Assembly: GCA_024644865.1 (NCBI GenBank)
Contig: JAHEGZ010000004.1
Coordinates: forward strand, 1 to 64,000
Reading direction: 5' to 3'
Source of the DNA: Aurantimicrobium sp.
GTDB taxonomy: Bacteria > Actinomycetota > Actinomycetes > Actinomycetales > Microbacteriaceae
Length of the DNA: 64,000 nucleotides
In this document: piece by piece, positions 46,097 to 55,763 of the stretch
Numbering within the stretch: position 1 is the first letter of the stretch
How the letters are laid out: each line of letters opens with the position of its first letter
Position numbers and translations under genes: made by a program
Notes under the pieces: model-generated
Databases searched by the model: none
Told to the model about the DNA's origin: nothing
The model's input: only the letters and a program-made list of their open reading frames with translations

Positions 46097-46971
46097 GCTC
46101 GTCACTGCGTCAAGAACGCGAAGTCTTGATCGTGACAGGTATGTCGGGCGCCGGTCGCTCGACGGCAGGCAACGCGCTAGAAGACATCGGCTGGTATGTC
46201 GTCGACAACCTTCCGCCGCAGATGCTTCGACCACTCGTCGACCTCGTCAACACCGACGGCGCTGAGCTCCCTCGCATCGCTGCTCTCGTGGATGTGCGCG
46301 GTCGCAATTTCTTCAAGAACTTTCGCGAGATTGTGGCTGACATTCGCAACATTTCTTTTGTTCGCGTGCTTTTTCTAGATGCGACGGATGACACTCTGGT
46401 TCGACGCTTCGAGTCGGTTCGGCGGCCGCATCCGCTTCAGGGAGACGGAACGATCACCGACGGCATTGTTGCCGAGCGTGCACGCATGGCCGAGATTCGC
46501 GAGATGAGTGACATCGTCATAGATACCTCAGAGCTCAACGTGCACCAGCTTTCAACGCGAATCGTTGAGACTTTTAGCTCAGCCGACGACTCCAATATCC
46601 ATGTCACAGTGCAGAGTTTTGGCTTCAAATACGGTCTGCCGACCGATGTCGACCTGGTGGCGGATGCTCGCTTTCTGCCGAATCCGTTCTGGAACGCGGA
46701 ACTCAAGACCCTGACCGGTCTCGACAAACCGGTGAGTGATTACGTGTTGAGCCAACGCGGCGCCAGAGAGTTTGTCGACGCGTACGAGTCGCTTTTGGTT
46801 CCCGTTCTTGAGGGTTACCAGCGCGAGAACAAGCGATACGCGACAATTGCAATCGGCTGCACCGGAGGAAAACATCGATCGGTCGCTCTGGTCATGGAAT
46901 TAGCCACACGGCTGAGTGCGCAGACCGGTCTCGATGTCCGCATCAAACACCGCGATTTAGGTCGCGAATAG
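46093..46971 (+). CDS. rapZ: RapZ / YvcJ-like nucleotide-binding protein
   Basis: 292 residues. P-loop ATPase/GTPase family: Walker [16 protein letters not shown] (about 15-29) and Walker-B-like VLFLDATDD, with the C-terminal RapZ domain ([37 protein letters not shown]). In E. coli RapZ guides decay of the GlmZ small RNA; in actinobacteria the role is unclear. uvrC-rapZ-(yvcK)-whiA is the standard order, but no yvcK is present here. Its 81-base downstream gap holds the whiA start region. Confidence 0.96.
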   Translation: MSSSLRQEREVLIVTGMSGAGRSTAGNALEDIGWYVVDNLPPQMLRPLVDLVNTDGAELPRIAALVDVRGRNFFKNFREIVADIRNISFVRVLFLDATDDTLVRRFESVRRPHPLQGDGTITDGIVAERARMAEIREMSDIVIDTSELNVHQLSTRIVETFSSADDSNIHVTVQSFGFKYGLPTDVDLVADARFLPNPFWNAELKTLTGLDKPVSDYVLSQRGAREFVDAYESLLVPVLEGYQRENKRYATIAIGCTGGKHRSVALVMELATRLSAQTGLDVRIKHRDLGRE

Positions 46972-47052
46972 CATTTTCATTCCTCGTAACTCGTTTTCAT
47001 GCACGCCATGAGAAGTGAGAGACTAGACCGAGCTTTTCTAAAGGGGTAATTC

Positions 47053-48033
47053 GTGAGTTTGACGTCGCAGGCCAAGTCAGAGTTGACCGCTGTCGTTGCC
47101 CCCAAGACAACTATTCGCCAGGCCGAGCTTTCGTCGCTTCTTCGTTTCGCCGGTGGACTCCACACAATCTCCGGTCGCATCGCCGTCGAGGCTGAAGTTC
47201 ACACGGTTGAGCTAGCCACAAAAATTCGCAAAGACATGGCTGAGCTCTACGGCGTTCGAAGTGAAGGCCGCGTTGCGCCGGCGCCGAACCCACAGACTGA
47301 GCCGACCTACCTTGTGCGCGTGATTGACGCGGGGGAGACCCTGGCTCGTCAGACGGGCTTGCTCGATACCCGTCGTCGCCCCATCCGAGGTCTTCCCAAT
47401 AAGCTCACCACGGGCAACGTCGAAGACCTCGCAGCCATTTGGCGCGGAGCCTTTTTGGCTGCGGGCGTCGTAACTGATCCAGGTCGATCGGCATCGCTAG
47501 AAATTCTGTGTCCGACGAACGAGGCCGCCATGGCTCTCGTCGGTGCGGCATCCCGCTTGGGCATCAGCGCTAAAGCACGTGAGGTTCGTGGCGCCCACCG
47601 CGTCGTCATTCGCGAAGATGAGGCAATCGGTCGCATGCTCACCGTCATGGGGGCAACAAACACCGTCACTGCATGGGAAGAGATGCGCCAGCGCCGTGAA
47701 GTGCGCGCAACCGCAAACCGACTTGTTAATTTCGATGATGCCAACCTTCGGCGCTCAGCACAGGCTGCGGTTGCTGCCTGTGCCCGCGTAGAACGCGCAC
47801 TCGAAATTCTCGGGGACGACATTCCCGATCACCTCGCTTACGCCGGAAAGCTTCGCCTTGACCACCGCGATGCCTCACTCGATGAACTCGGACACCATGC
47901 GAACCCGCCAATGACGAAGGATGCCGTTGCCGGCCGAATCCGGCGTCTTCTTGCTCTGGCCGACAAGGTTGCCGCTGAAAAAGGCATCCCGGGTACAGAC
48001 GCCAACCTTCCTGACGACCTCGACGTCGACTAA
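47053..48033 (+). CDS. whiA: WhiA sporulation/cell-division transcription regulator homolog
   Basis: 326 residues, GTG start with AAAGGGG 7 bases upstream. The N-terminal two-thirds has the degenerate LAGLIDADG homing-endonuclease fold typical of WhiA ([33 protein letters not shown]). The C-terminal helix-turn-helix (residues about 245-310, [22 protein letters not shown]) binds DNA. In sporulating actinomycetes it works with WhiB for septation genes; a small non-sporulating cell probably uses it for division. A TAGACC hexamer at 47024-47029 could be its -10. Confidence 0.96.
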   Translation: MSLTSQAKSELTAVVAPKTTIRQAELSSLLRFAGGLHTISGRIAVEAEVHTVELATKIRKDMAELYGVRSEGRVAPAPNPQTEPTYLVRVIDAGETLARQTGLLDTRRRPIRGLPNKLTTGNVEDLAAIWRGAFLAAGVVTDPGRSASLEILCPTNEAAMALVGAASRLGISAKAREVRGAHRVVIREDEAIGRMLTVMGATNTVTAWEEMRQRREVRATANRLVNFDDANLRRSAQAAVAACARVERALEILGDDIPDHLAYAGKLRLDHRDASLDELGHHANPPMTKDAVAGRIRRLLALADKVAAEKGIPGTDANLPDDLDVD

Positions 48034-48064
48034 GACCGTAACCACTACAAACAAGGAGAAACTC

Positions 48065-48691
48065 GTGTCGAACTATGTATTACCCGAACTGACCTACGAC
48101 TACGCGGCCCTCGAACCGCACATTAGCGCGACCATCATGGAGCTGCACCACAGCAAGCACCACGCCGCCTACGTTGCTGGCGCAAACGCTGCCATCGAAA
48201 AGCTCGCCGAGGTTCGTGAGGCTGGTGACTTCGCCAACATCAATCGCCTGCAGAAAGACCTGGCCTTCCACCTCGGCGGTCACACCAACCACAGCATCTT
48301 CTGGAAGAACTTGACCCCGAACAGCCAGGGTCGTCCGGCCGGCGAACTCGCCTCCGCCATCGAGGAGTTCTTCGGTGACTTCGATAAGTTCCAGGCTCAC
48401 TTCAACGCCGCAGCACTGGGCCTTCAGGGCTCCGGCTGGGCATTCCTCGCTTGGGATGCGGTTGGCTCGCGCCTGATCATCGAACAGCTCTACGACCAGC
48501 AGGGCAACGTTCCCGTCGCCACGGTTCCGCTGCTCATGCTCGACATGTGGGAGCACGCGTTCTACCTCGACTACAAGAACGTCAAGGGTGACTACGTCAA
48601 GGCATTCTGGAACATCATCAATTGGGATGATGTCGCCGCGCGCTTCGACGCCGCTCGCGCCGGAACCGCCGGTGTCCTGCTATTCTCGTAA
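48065..48691 (+). CDS. sodA: Superoxide dismutase (Mn/Fe family)
   Basis: 208 residues from GTG 48065, with AAGGAG 7 bases upstream; in-frame sequence upstream overlaps whiA. Dismutates superoxide. Metal ligands are visible: His28 (MELHHSKHH), His76 (GHTNHSIFW), Asp160 and His164 (DMWEHAFYLDYKN). No signal peptide, so cytosolic. The exact metal cannot be fixed from sequence, though QGSGW and the overall pattern favour manganese. Position between whiA and gap is not the mycobacterial order. A terminator follows. Confidence 0.95.
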   Translation: MSNYVLPELTYDYAALEPHISATIMELHHSKHHAAYVAGANAAIEKLAEVREAGDFANINRLQKDLAFHLGGHTNHSIFWKNLTPNSQGRPAGELASAIEEFFGDFDKFQAHFNAAALGLQGSGWAFLAWDAVGSRLIIEQLYDQQGNVPVATVPLLMLDMWEHAFYLDYKNVKGDYVKAFWNIINWDDVAARFDAARAGTAGVLLFS

Positions 48692-48700
48692 GTAGTTGAC

Positions 48701-48734
48701 AACGGGTGTCCTGAGTAATTGGGACACCCGTTTT
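48701..48734 (+). terminator. Intrinsic terminator after sodA
   Basis: 11-base perfect stem AACGGGTGTCC / GGACACCCGTT with a 10-base loop, ending TTTT. Lies 10 bases after the sodA stop and separates it from the gap operon. Confidence 0.88.
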
Positions 48735-48774
48735 CTACGAGAAACATCACAATCTGCACCTCTGAAGCAACATC

Positions 48775-48789
48775 GGCACGAGACGTGCC
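48775..48789 (+). promoter_or_regulatory. Palindrome upstream of gap (GGCACG-AGA-CGTGCC)
   Basis: Perfect 6-base arms with a 3-base centre, 23 bases before the gap GTG. It could be an operator for a glycolytic regulator or a leader hairpin. No T-run follows. The gap Shine-Dalgarno TTGGAGA follows at about 48801-48807. Observation direct, function inferred. Confidence 0.4.
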
Positions 48790-48793
48790 CTAA

Positions 48794-49819
<1,026 letters not shown>

Positions 49820-49824
49820 TACCG

Positions 49825-51036
49825 ATGGCTCTTCGTACCCTGACTTCACTGGGCAATGTGTCCGGTAAGCGAGTCATTGTTCGTTGCGACCTAAATGTTC
49901 CGCTCAAAGACGGTGTGATCACCGACGACGGGCGCATTCGTGCATCGCTGCCGACACTCAACACGCTTCTTGATCAGGGTGCGCGCGTCATCGTCATCAG
50001 TCACCTAGGTCGCCCCGAGGGTGCCCCTGAAGCCAAGTACAGCCTTGCCCCGGCAGCCATTCGCATGAGTGAGCTGCTGGGCAAGCCTGTTGGCTTCGCC
50101 ACTGACACGGTTGGCACTTCGGCTCTCGAAGCCATTCGTGCACTCAACGACGGCGAGGTCGTGATTCTCGAGAACCTGCGCTTCAACGCCGCCGAAACCA
50201 GCAAGGATGCCGCCGAGCGTTCTGCATTCGCTCAGATTCTTGCCGACGAAGCAGACCTGTACGTTTCAGACGGATTCGGTGTTGTTCACCGCAAACAGGC
50301 CAGCGTTTTCGAGCTTGCACAGCTTCTGCCCAGCGCTGCCGGTCTTCTCATCGAGACCGAACTCAAGGTGCTTGACCGCCTCACCGAGACGCCTGAGCGC
50401 CCGTACACGGTCGTTCTGGGCGGCTCAAAAGTCAGTGACAAGCTGGGTGTCATCTCGCACCTGTTACCACGCGTCGATACGATTCTCATCGGCGGGGGAA
50501 TGCTCTTTACATTCTTGGCCGCGCAGGGATACAAAGTCGGTTCGAGCTTGCTCGAAGTTGACCAGCTTGAGACCTGCCGTGGATACCTTGCTGACGCCGA
50601 GGCTCGCGGAGTTGACATCATTCTTCCAACCGATGTCGTTGTCGCCGAGAAATTCGGGGCAGACGCCGCTCACGTCGTAACGAGCGTCGACGGCATCGAA
50701 GGCACTGCGTTCGGCCCATCTGGTTTGGGTCTTGACATCGGACCTGAAACTGCTGTTGCTTTTGCAGCAAAGATTGCTTCGTCAAAGACGGTGTTCTGGA
50801 ATGGTCCCGCTGGTGTCTTCGAGTTCCCAGCATTTGCAAACGGAACCCGTGCGATCGCTCAGGCGCTCACGGAAGTCGACGGCCTCAGCGTTGTCGGCGG
50901 GGGAGACTCAGCTGCTGCCGTTCGCATCCTGGGCTTCTCCGACGACCAATTCGGCCACATCTCCACCGGCGGCGGAGCGTCACTTGAATTCTTAGAGGGC
51001 AAGAAACTGCCTGGATTGGAAGTACTCGGTTGGTAA
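49825..51036 (+). CDS. pgk: Phosphoglycerate kinase
   Basis: 403 residues from ATG 49825, 5 bases after gap; in-frame sequence upstream overlaps gap. Substrate-binding RCDLNVPL (about 23-30) and ISHLGRPEG (about 60-68), [14 protein letters not shown] near 197 and the nucleotide-binding loop GGGDSAAAV near 355 are as expected. Overlaps the tpiA start by 7 bases. Confidence 0.98.
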   Translation: MALRTLTSLGNVSGKRVIVRCDLNVPLKDGVITDDGRIRASLPTLNTLLDQGARVIVISHLGRPEGAPEAKYSLAPAAIRMSELLGKPVGFATDTVGTSALEAIRALNDGEVVILENLRFNAAETSKDAAERSAFAQILADEADLYVSDGFGVVHRKQASVFELAQLLPSAAGLLIETELKVLDRLTETPERPYTVVLGGSKVSDKLGVISHLLPRVDTILIGGGMLFTFLAAQGYKVGSSLLEVDQLETCRGYLADAEARGVDIILPTDVVVAEKFGADAAHVVTSVDGIEGTAFGPSGLGLDIGPETAVAFAAKIASSKTVFWNGPAGVFEFPAFANGTRAIAQALTEVDGLSVVGGGDSAAAVRILGFSDDQFGHISTGGGASLEFLEGKKLPGLEVLGW

Positions 51037-51815
51037 TTTCACGCACCCCGTTCATCGCCGGCAACTGGAAGATGAACCTGGATCACCTGCAGGCTATTGC
51101 GTTCGTGCAGAAGCTCGCGTGGACGCTGAAAGACGCTAACCACAAGTACGACGAAGTCGAGGTCGCGGTTTTCCCGCCCTTTACCGACATTCGTTCGGTT
51201 CAAAACCTGGTCGAGGCCGACAAACTAGAGCTCAAATACGGTTCACAAGACATCTCGGCTCACGATTCGGGTGCATTCACCGGTGAAGTCTCTGGCGTTT
51301 TCTTGAAGGGGCTAGGGGCCTCTTACGCCATCATCGGACACTCCGAGCGTCGCCAGTATCACGGTGAAACCGACGAGGTTGTTAAGTCCAAGTCCCTCGC
51401 CGCACTGAAGCACGGCGTAACGCCGCTGATCTGCGTAGGCGAGACCGAGGTGCAGCTCGAAGAGTTTGGTCCTTCGGCCGTTCCGGTGGCTCAACTCAAG
51501 GCCGTTGTTGCTGATTTTGACACCAGCGCGGAATTTGTTGTGGCCTACGAGCCCGTGTGGGCTATCGGTACAGGCAAGGTTGCCACAGACGAACAGGCCG
51601 AACAGGTCTGCGCTGCACTGCGGGTCACTCTTCGTGAGATTCTTGGGGACGACGTCGCCGACCGCACTCGCATTCTCTACGGCGGTTCAGTCAAGGGCGC
51701 CAACATTGCCGGCCTGATGCGTCAGCCGAACATTGACGGCGCTCTCGTCGGCGGAGCTAGCCTCGATGTGACTGAGTTCTCGACAATCGCGCGATTCAAG
51801 CACCACGTCATCTAG
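51030..51815 (+). CDS. tpiA: Triose-phosphate isomerase
   Basis: 261 residues. The start appears to be TTG at 51030, since FIAGNWKMN begins only six codons later and no ATG or GTG lies in frame between. Catalytic Lys in GNWKMN, His in IIGHSERR and Glu in [11 protein letters not shown], and phosphate-binding GGSVKGANI near 230, are all present. The TTG overlaps the pgk stop, so translation is coupled. Confidence 0.96.
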   Translation: MVISRTPFIAGNWKMNLDHLQAIAFVQKLAWTLKDANHKYDEVEVAVFPPFTDIRSVQNLVEADKLELKYGSQDISAHDSGAFTGEVSGVFLKGLGASYAIIGHSERRQYHGETDEVVKSKSLAALKHGVTPLICVGETEVQLEEFGPSAVPVAQLKAVVADFDTSAEFVVAYEPVWAIGTGKVATDEQAEQVCAALRVTLREILGDDVADRTRILYGGSVKGANIAGLMRQPNIDGALVGGASLDVTEFSTIARFKHHVI

Positions 51816-51820
51816 TTCGT

Positions 51821-51826
51821 TAGAAT
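51821..51826 (+). promoter_or_regulatory. Candidate -10 box of secG-rbpA (TAGAAT)
   Basis: TAGAAT 6 bases after the tpiA stop would start transcription at about 51833, at the left arm of the hairpin at 51831-51850. Confidence 0.4.
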
Positions 51827-51830
51827 CATT

Positions 51831-51850
51831 GGAGGCGCAATGGTGCCTCC
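51831..51850 (+). promoter_or_regulatory. Hairpin in the tpiA-secG gap (GGAGGC ... GCCTCC)
   Basis: 6-base perfect arms (7 with a G-U pair) around an 8-base loop. No T-run follows. It is either an I-shaped terminator of the gap operon or the first structure of the secG leader. The secG Shine-Dalgarno AAAGG follows at about 51858-51862. Confidence 0.5.
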
Positions 51851-51868
51851 GCCTCAGAAAGGCCCCTC

Positions 51869-52117
51869 GTGTTTATTCTTCAAGTCACTCTTCAGGTCAT
51901 CCTGGCTATCACAAGCCTCCTGCTGACTCTGCTCATTCTCTTGCACAAGGGTCGCGGTGGCGGTGTTTCCGACATGTTTGGCGGCGGCGTCACATCGAGC
52001 CTGGGGTCGTCCGGAGTCGCTGAACGCAACCTCAACCGCATCACTGTCATTCTCGGCCTCGTCTGGATTGCATGCATTGTGGTTCTCGGCCTGTTGACCA
52101 AGTTTGGCGTCGCCTAA
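51869..52117 (+). CDS. secG: Protein translocase subunit SecG
   Basis: 82 residues, GTG start. Two membrane helices (about 3-24 and 54-76) separated by the family loop HKGRGGGVSDMFGG. It assists SecYE-SecA translocation across the cytoplasmic membrane. Standard place after tpiA. The stop TAA overlaps the rbpA ATG by one base. Confidence 0.95.
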   Translation: MFILQVTLQVILAITSLLLTLLILLHKGRGGGVSDMFGGGVTSSLGSSGVAERNLNRITVILGLVWIACIVVLGLLTKFGVA

Positions 52118-52482
52118 TGTCTTCTGGCGGTAGTGCAATCCGAGGCTCGCGCGTCGGCGCGGGGCCTATGGGTGAACAAGATCACGGCATTCATGCCGAA
52201 CGGATTGCCATCTCCTATTGGGATGCACTGGGCAACGAGACCGTCCGCTACTTTGCGGCAAACCTTCCCGAAGAGGAAATCCCCGAAACAATAGACTGCC
52301 CGCAGTCGGGTCTGCCCGCCGGACGTGACAAGAACAACCCACCACAGGTTGCCAAGCTTGAGCCGTACAAGACTCACCTGGCCTACGTCAAAGAACGTCG
52401 CACCCCTGAAGAAGCAGAGCAAATCCTCGAAGACGCATTGCTTCAGCTGCGCATCCGTCGCGGTACTGTGAAGCCCCAGTAG
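52117..52482 (+). CDS. rbpA: RNA polymerase-binding protein RbpA
   Basis: 121 residues from ATG 52117. Actinobacterial transcription activator that binds sigma region 2 and stabilises the open complex. Recognised by GSRVGAGP near the N-terminus, the zinc-ribbon-like core with CPQSGLPAG, and the C-terminal LEYVKERR-like LAYVKERRTPEEAEQIL sigma-interacting helix region. Only one Cys pair member is visible, as in the RbpA subgroup that lacks zinc. Coupled to secG. Confidence 0.95.
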   Translation: MSSGGSAIRGSRVGAGPMGEQDHGIHAERIAISYWDALGNETVRYFAANLPEEEIPETIDCPQSGLPAGRDKNNPPQVAKLEPYKTHLAYVKERRTPEEAEQILEDALLQLRIRRGTVKPQ

Positions 52483-52500
52483 CTTTCACCAACAAAGTTT

Positions 52501-52528
52501 CGGCCCTTGCTGATCACAGCGGGGGCCG
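52501..52528. terminator. Bidirectional hairpin between rbpA and pgl
   Basis: 12-base stem CGGCCCTTGCTG / CAGCGGGGGCCG (two G-U pairs) with an ATCA loop, located 18 bases after rbpA and 13 bases after pgl on the opposite strand. T/A-rich on both flanks. Serves the convergent rbpA and pgl transcripts. Confidence 0.75.
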
Positions 52529-52541
52529 ATGCATTTAATTC

Positions 52542-53273
52542 CTACGCGAGAAGTGCGGCTGCTGGCTCGTCAGCCCACACTCGCGTTTCAATCCGCCCGC
52601 GGACGCAGGAGCTTGGCACATTCACATCATCGACGTGCGTCGTCATCAATCGAAGGGCCTGCGCCTTATCGGCCCCACAGGCAACGACCCAAATGCGCTC
52701 GCTCGTGTTGAGCGCCTCAAAGGTGAGAGAGATGCGCTCAGGCGGAGGCTTCGGCGAATTTCGAACTGCAACACAGACTCCAGACTTCCCAGCATCCGGA
52801 TGTCCGGGGAAAAGAGAAGCCACGTGCGAGTCCGGCCCGATCCCGAGGAAAGTCAGGTCAAAACGCGGAAGACTGCCGTCGGTGCTGAAATCTGCCAAAG
52901 CTTGTTCGTAGGCGGTGACACCGCCATCAAGACTGCCGATCTGATCTGATGCTGGCATCTCATGGACATTGCCTGCCGGCATACCCGTTCGTGAAATGAA
53001 AGCGTTCCACGCTTGCAGGCTGTTGCGATCTGGGCTCACTGCCTCGACAAAACGCTCATCTCCCCACCACAGATGAACGCGACTCCAGTCCACACGAGCT
53101 TCCGACCCAACCGCAAAACCGGTCAGAACGGCGATGCCCATGGTGCCGCCAGTGAGAACCAGATGCGCCTGTCCGTGCTCAGTAATGGCCTCACGAAGAA
53201 TTTCTTCAGCCGCGTGAGCAACAGTCGAGACAAAAGTCTCTCGATCAGGCAGGATCGTCAGTTCGCGGGTCAT
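52542..53273 (-). CDS. pgl: 6-phosphogluconolactonase
   Basis: 243 residues on the minus strand. Hydrolyses 6-phosphogluconolactone after Zwf. The DevB/Pgl family motifs are seen: LVLTGGTMGIAVL near residue 40, VHLWWGDERFV near 66 and FLGIGPDSHVASLFPGHP near 141. ATG follows the opcA stop with no gap. Last gene of the minus-strand sugar-phosphate block. Confidence 0.95.
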   Translation of the reverse strand: MTRELTILPDRETFVSTVAHAAEEILREAITEHGQAHLVLTGGTMGIAVLTGFAVGSEARVDWSRVHLWWGDERFVEAVSPDRNSLQAWNAFISRTGMPAGNVHEMPASDQIGSLDGGVTAYEQALADFSTDGSLPRFDLTFLGIGPDSHVASLFPGHPDAGKSGVCVAVRNSPKPPPERISLTFEALNTSERIWVVACGADKAQALRLMTTHVDDVNVPSSCVRGRIETRVWADEPAAALLA

Positions 53274-54206
53274 TTAGAGACCGAGGCCGGCAATTCCGTT
53301 GGTCACAACGGCACCGTAGACAACGTCGGGGTCGAGACGTCGAAGCTCTTCAGCCAGGCAGTCTCGAAGGCTTCTACGCATCAGCGTGATGTCATGGCGG
53401 GGCTGACCGGGCTGTTCAAGACGCGCCGTGCTTTCGCTAAGACGCTCAATCTTGATATCACCGGATGCACGCGAAAGTACAACCTCGTGGATACTTCCGT
53501 CATGCACGCCACGATCGCTTTCGCGGTACTCAATGGGCGTTTGCAGCTGAAGTTGGAGCCAGGCAGCCAGTAGGCGAGCAGAGGGAGAACCTGATGCTGC
53601 CTTGACGAATCCACTGGTGATGGGCTCAAACGGCGGCTGGTCGAGAACGGCAGCAAGCTGGGTGCGCCACGAGGTGAGTCGAGTCCATGCGAAGTCGGCG
53701 TCGCCGGGAGCATAGCTCGAGCTCAGGTGCTTGAGTGCGGCCACTGTGTCTTCTTTTGCGGCGGCATCCGTGATTCGACACTGAGCGATGGCACCCAGCG
53801 GAGAACGCGAGGCAACAGCGGGGGAGGCCTTGGGCCACCACACGACCACGGGAGCGTCTGGCAGAAGCAGACTAGTGACCAGTCCTTGCTCGTCAGAACC
53901 GACTTCGCCATAAGCACGAAGGACAATGACTTCACTGGCTCCGGCGTCGCCACCGACGCGAATTTCGGCATCGAGTCGGTTCGTAATGTTGGTCGACTCC
54001 TCAGGAATCGACAACACGATGACACGCATGGGGTGCTCGCGACTGGCCTCATTCGCAGCGGTGATGGCTTCTTCTTCGTCACCCGGAGTCGTCGATATAA
54101 CAAGTGTCAGAACTCGACCGAGCGCAACGGCTCCTCCCTCTTCGCGAAGGTTGACTAAGGACTTCGACACCTTTGCCGTCGTGGTGTCAGGCATTTCGAC
54201 GATCAC
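53274..54206 (-). CDS. opcA: Glucose-6-phosphate dehydrogenase assembly protein OpcA
   Basis: 310 residues on the minus strand from a GTG at 54206 (VIVEMPDTTT, matching the family start IVDLPDTTTS). It overlaps the zwf stop by 4 bases; frame sequence further upstream lies in zwf. OpcA is needed for active G6PDH in cyanobacteria and associates with it in actinobacteria. The LREEGGAVALGRVLTLVI segment at about 20-38 is diagnostic. No catalytic motif is expected. Confidence 0.94.
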   Translation of the reverse strand: MIVEMPDTTTAKVSKSLVNLREEGGAVALGRVLTLVISTTPGDEEEAITAANEASREHPMRVIVLSIPEESTNITNRLDAEIRVGGDAGASEVIVLRAYGEVGSDEQGLVTSLLLPDAPVVVWWPKASPAVASRSPLGAIAQCRITDAAAKEDTVAALKHLSSSYAPGDADFAWTRLTSWRTQLAAVLDQPPFEPITSGFVKAASGSPSARLLAAWLQLQLQTPIEYRESDRGVHDGSIHEVVLSRASGDIKIERLSESTARLEQPGQPRHDITLMRRSLRDCLAEELRRLDPDVVYGAVVTNGIAGLGL

Positions 54207-55744
54207 GGACGCCTCCAAACACGGCCGTCGCGGGCCATCAACTCGTCTGCGGATGCGGGACCCCACGTACCCGGGCGGTACTGCTCCGGCTGTCCTTGGG
54301 TCTCCCAGAACTCCTCAATCGGGTCGAGGATCTTCCAGCTGAGTTCCACTTCCTCATGGCGGGGGAACAGGGGCGGGTCACCCAAGAGAACGTCGAGAAT
54401 CAGTCGCTCGTATGCCTCAGGACTTTGCTCAGTAAAGGCGTGGCCGTAGCCGAAGTCCATCGTCACGTCACGCACCTGCATTCCGGCACCGGGCACCTTC
54501 GAGCCAAAGCGAATTGTCACACCCTCGTCGGGCTGAACACGAATAACAAGCGCGTTCTGGCCGACGGCCGATGTCTGGTGCTCAGCAAAAAGGTACTGCG
54601 GAGCACGTTTGAAAACGACTGCGATCTCGGTGACTCGACGACCGAGACGCTTACCGGCTCGCAGGTAGAACGGAACGCCTGCCCAGCGTCGCGTCGCAAT
54701 ATCGAGACGCATTGCGGCGTAGGTCTCGGTCAGTGACTGAGGGTTCATGCCGTCTTCGTCGAGGAATCCCACGACGTTTTGACCACCCTGCCATCCGCCC
54801 GAGTACTGGCCGCGGGCGGTCGATGCGCCGAGGTCAGCCGGGAGCCGAACGGCCGCAAGAATCTTCTCTTTCTCTGCACGCAGGTCATCCGCGTGGAATG
54901 AAATTGGCTCTTCCATGGCCGTGAGTGCCAAAAGCTGAAGCAGGTGGTTCTGAATGACGTCTCGGGCAGCGCCGATGCCGTCGTAGTAGCCGGCGCGACC
55001 GCCAACACCGATGTCCTCAGCCATCGTGATTTGCACGTGATCGACGTGCTCAGCGTTCCACAGCGGCTCGAACAGCTGGTTTGCGAAGCGCAGGGCCAAA
55101 ATATTCTGCACGGTCTCTTTGCCGAGGTAGTGATCGATGCGGAAAATCGAGTCAGCAGGGAACACCGACTCAACCACGTCGTTCAACTCGCGAGCGGTCT
55201 TGAGGTCGGACCCGAAAGGCTTCTCAATGACAACACGACGCCACTGGTCAGCCTCAGGATTCGCCAGACCCGAACGCCGAAGCTGCTTCGTCACTTCAGG
55301 GAAAGAGCGAGGAGGAATCGAGAGGTAGAACGCGTGGTTTCCCATCGTTCCGCGCTTTTCGTCCAACTCATGAATCGTCGCTTTAAGACGGTCGAAGGCA
55401 TCATCGTCGTCAAAGGTTCCTTGAACGAAACGGATTCCCTTCGACAGTTGCGCCCAGACCTCTTCGCGGAACTCCGTGCGGGCGTACTCGCGAACCGAAT
55501 CGTGCACTTCTTTGGCGAAATCCTCGTGTTCCCATTCGCGACGAGCGAACCCGACCAGGGCGAAACCCGGAGGAAGAAGACCGCGGTTCGCGAGGTCGTA
55601 TACGGCTGGCATGAGCTTCTTGCGCGCCAGGTCACCAGTGACACCGAAGATGACAAGCGAACATGGGCCGGCGATGCGGTTGAGTCGGCGATCTTCAGCA
55701 ACGCGTAGCGGGTTGTTGCCTTGGGTGATGTCAGCGGGAGACAT
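54203..55744 (-). CDS. zwf: Glucose-6-phosphate 1-dehydrogenase
   Basis: 513 residues on the minus strand from ATG 55744 (AGAGGAT upstream); an in-frame start at 55789 is less likely. Oxidises glucose 6-phosphate to 6-phosphogluconolactone. NADP-binding VIFGVTGDLARKKLMPAVYDL near residue 33 and the active-site RIDHYLGKETVQN (catalytic His) near 203 are present. 19 bases downstream of pgi and coupled to opcA. Confidence 0.97.
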   Translation of the reverse strand: MSPADITQGNNPLRVAEDRRLNRIAGPCSLVIFGVTGDLARKKLMPAVYDLANRGLLPPGFALVGFARREWEHEDFAKEVHDSVREYARTEFREEVWAQLSKGIRFVQGTFDDDDAFDRLKATIHELDEKRGTMGNHAFYLSIPPRSFPEVTKQLRRSGLANPEADQWRRVVIEKPFGSDLKTARELNDVVESVFPADSIFRIDHYLGKETVQNILALRFANQLFEPLWNAEHVDHVQITMAEDIGVGGRAGYYDGIGAARDVIQNHLLQLLALTAMEEPISFHADDLRAEKEKILAAVRLPADLGASTARGQYSGGWQGGQNVVGFLDEDGMNPQSLTETYAAMRLDIATRRWAGVPFYLRAGKRLGRRVTEIAVVFKRAPQYLFAEHQTSAVGQNALVIRVQPDEGVTIRFGSKVPGAGMQVRDVTMDFGYGHAFTEQSPEAYERLILDVLLGDPPLFPRHEEVELSWKILDPIEEFWETQGQPEQYRPGTWGPASADELMARDGRVWRRP

Positions 55745-55763
55745 AATCCTCTTCAGTTCGTGC

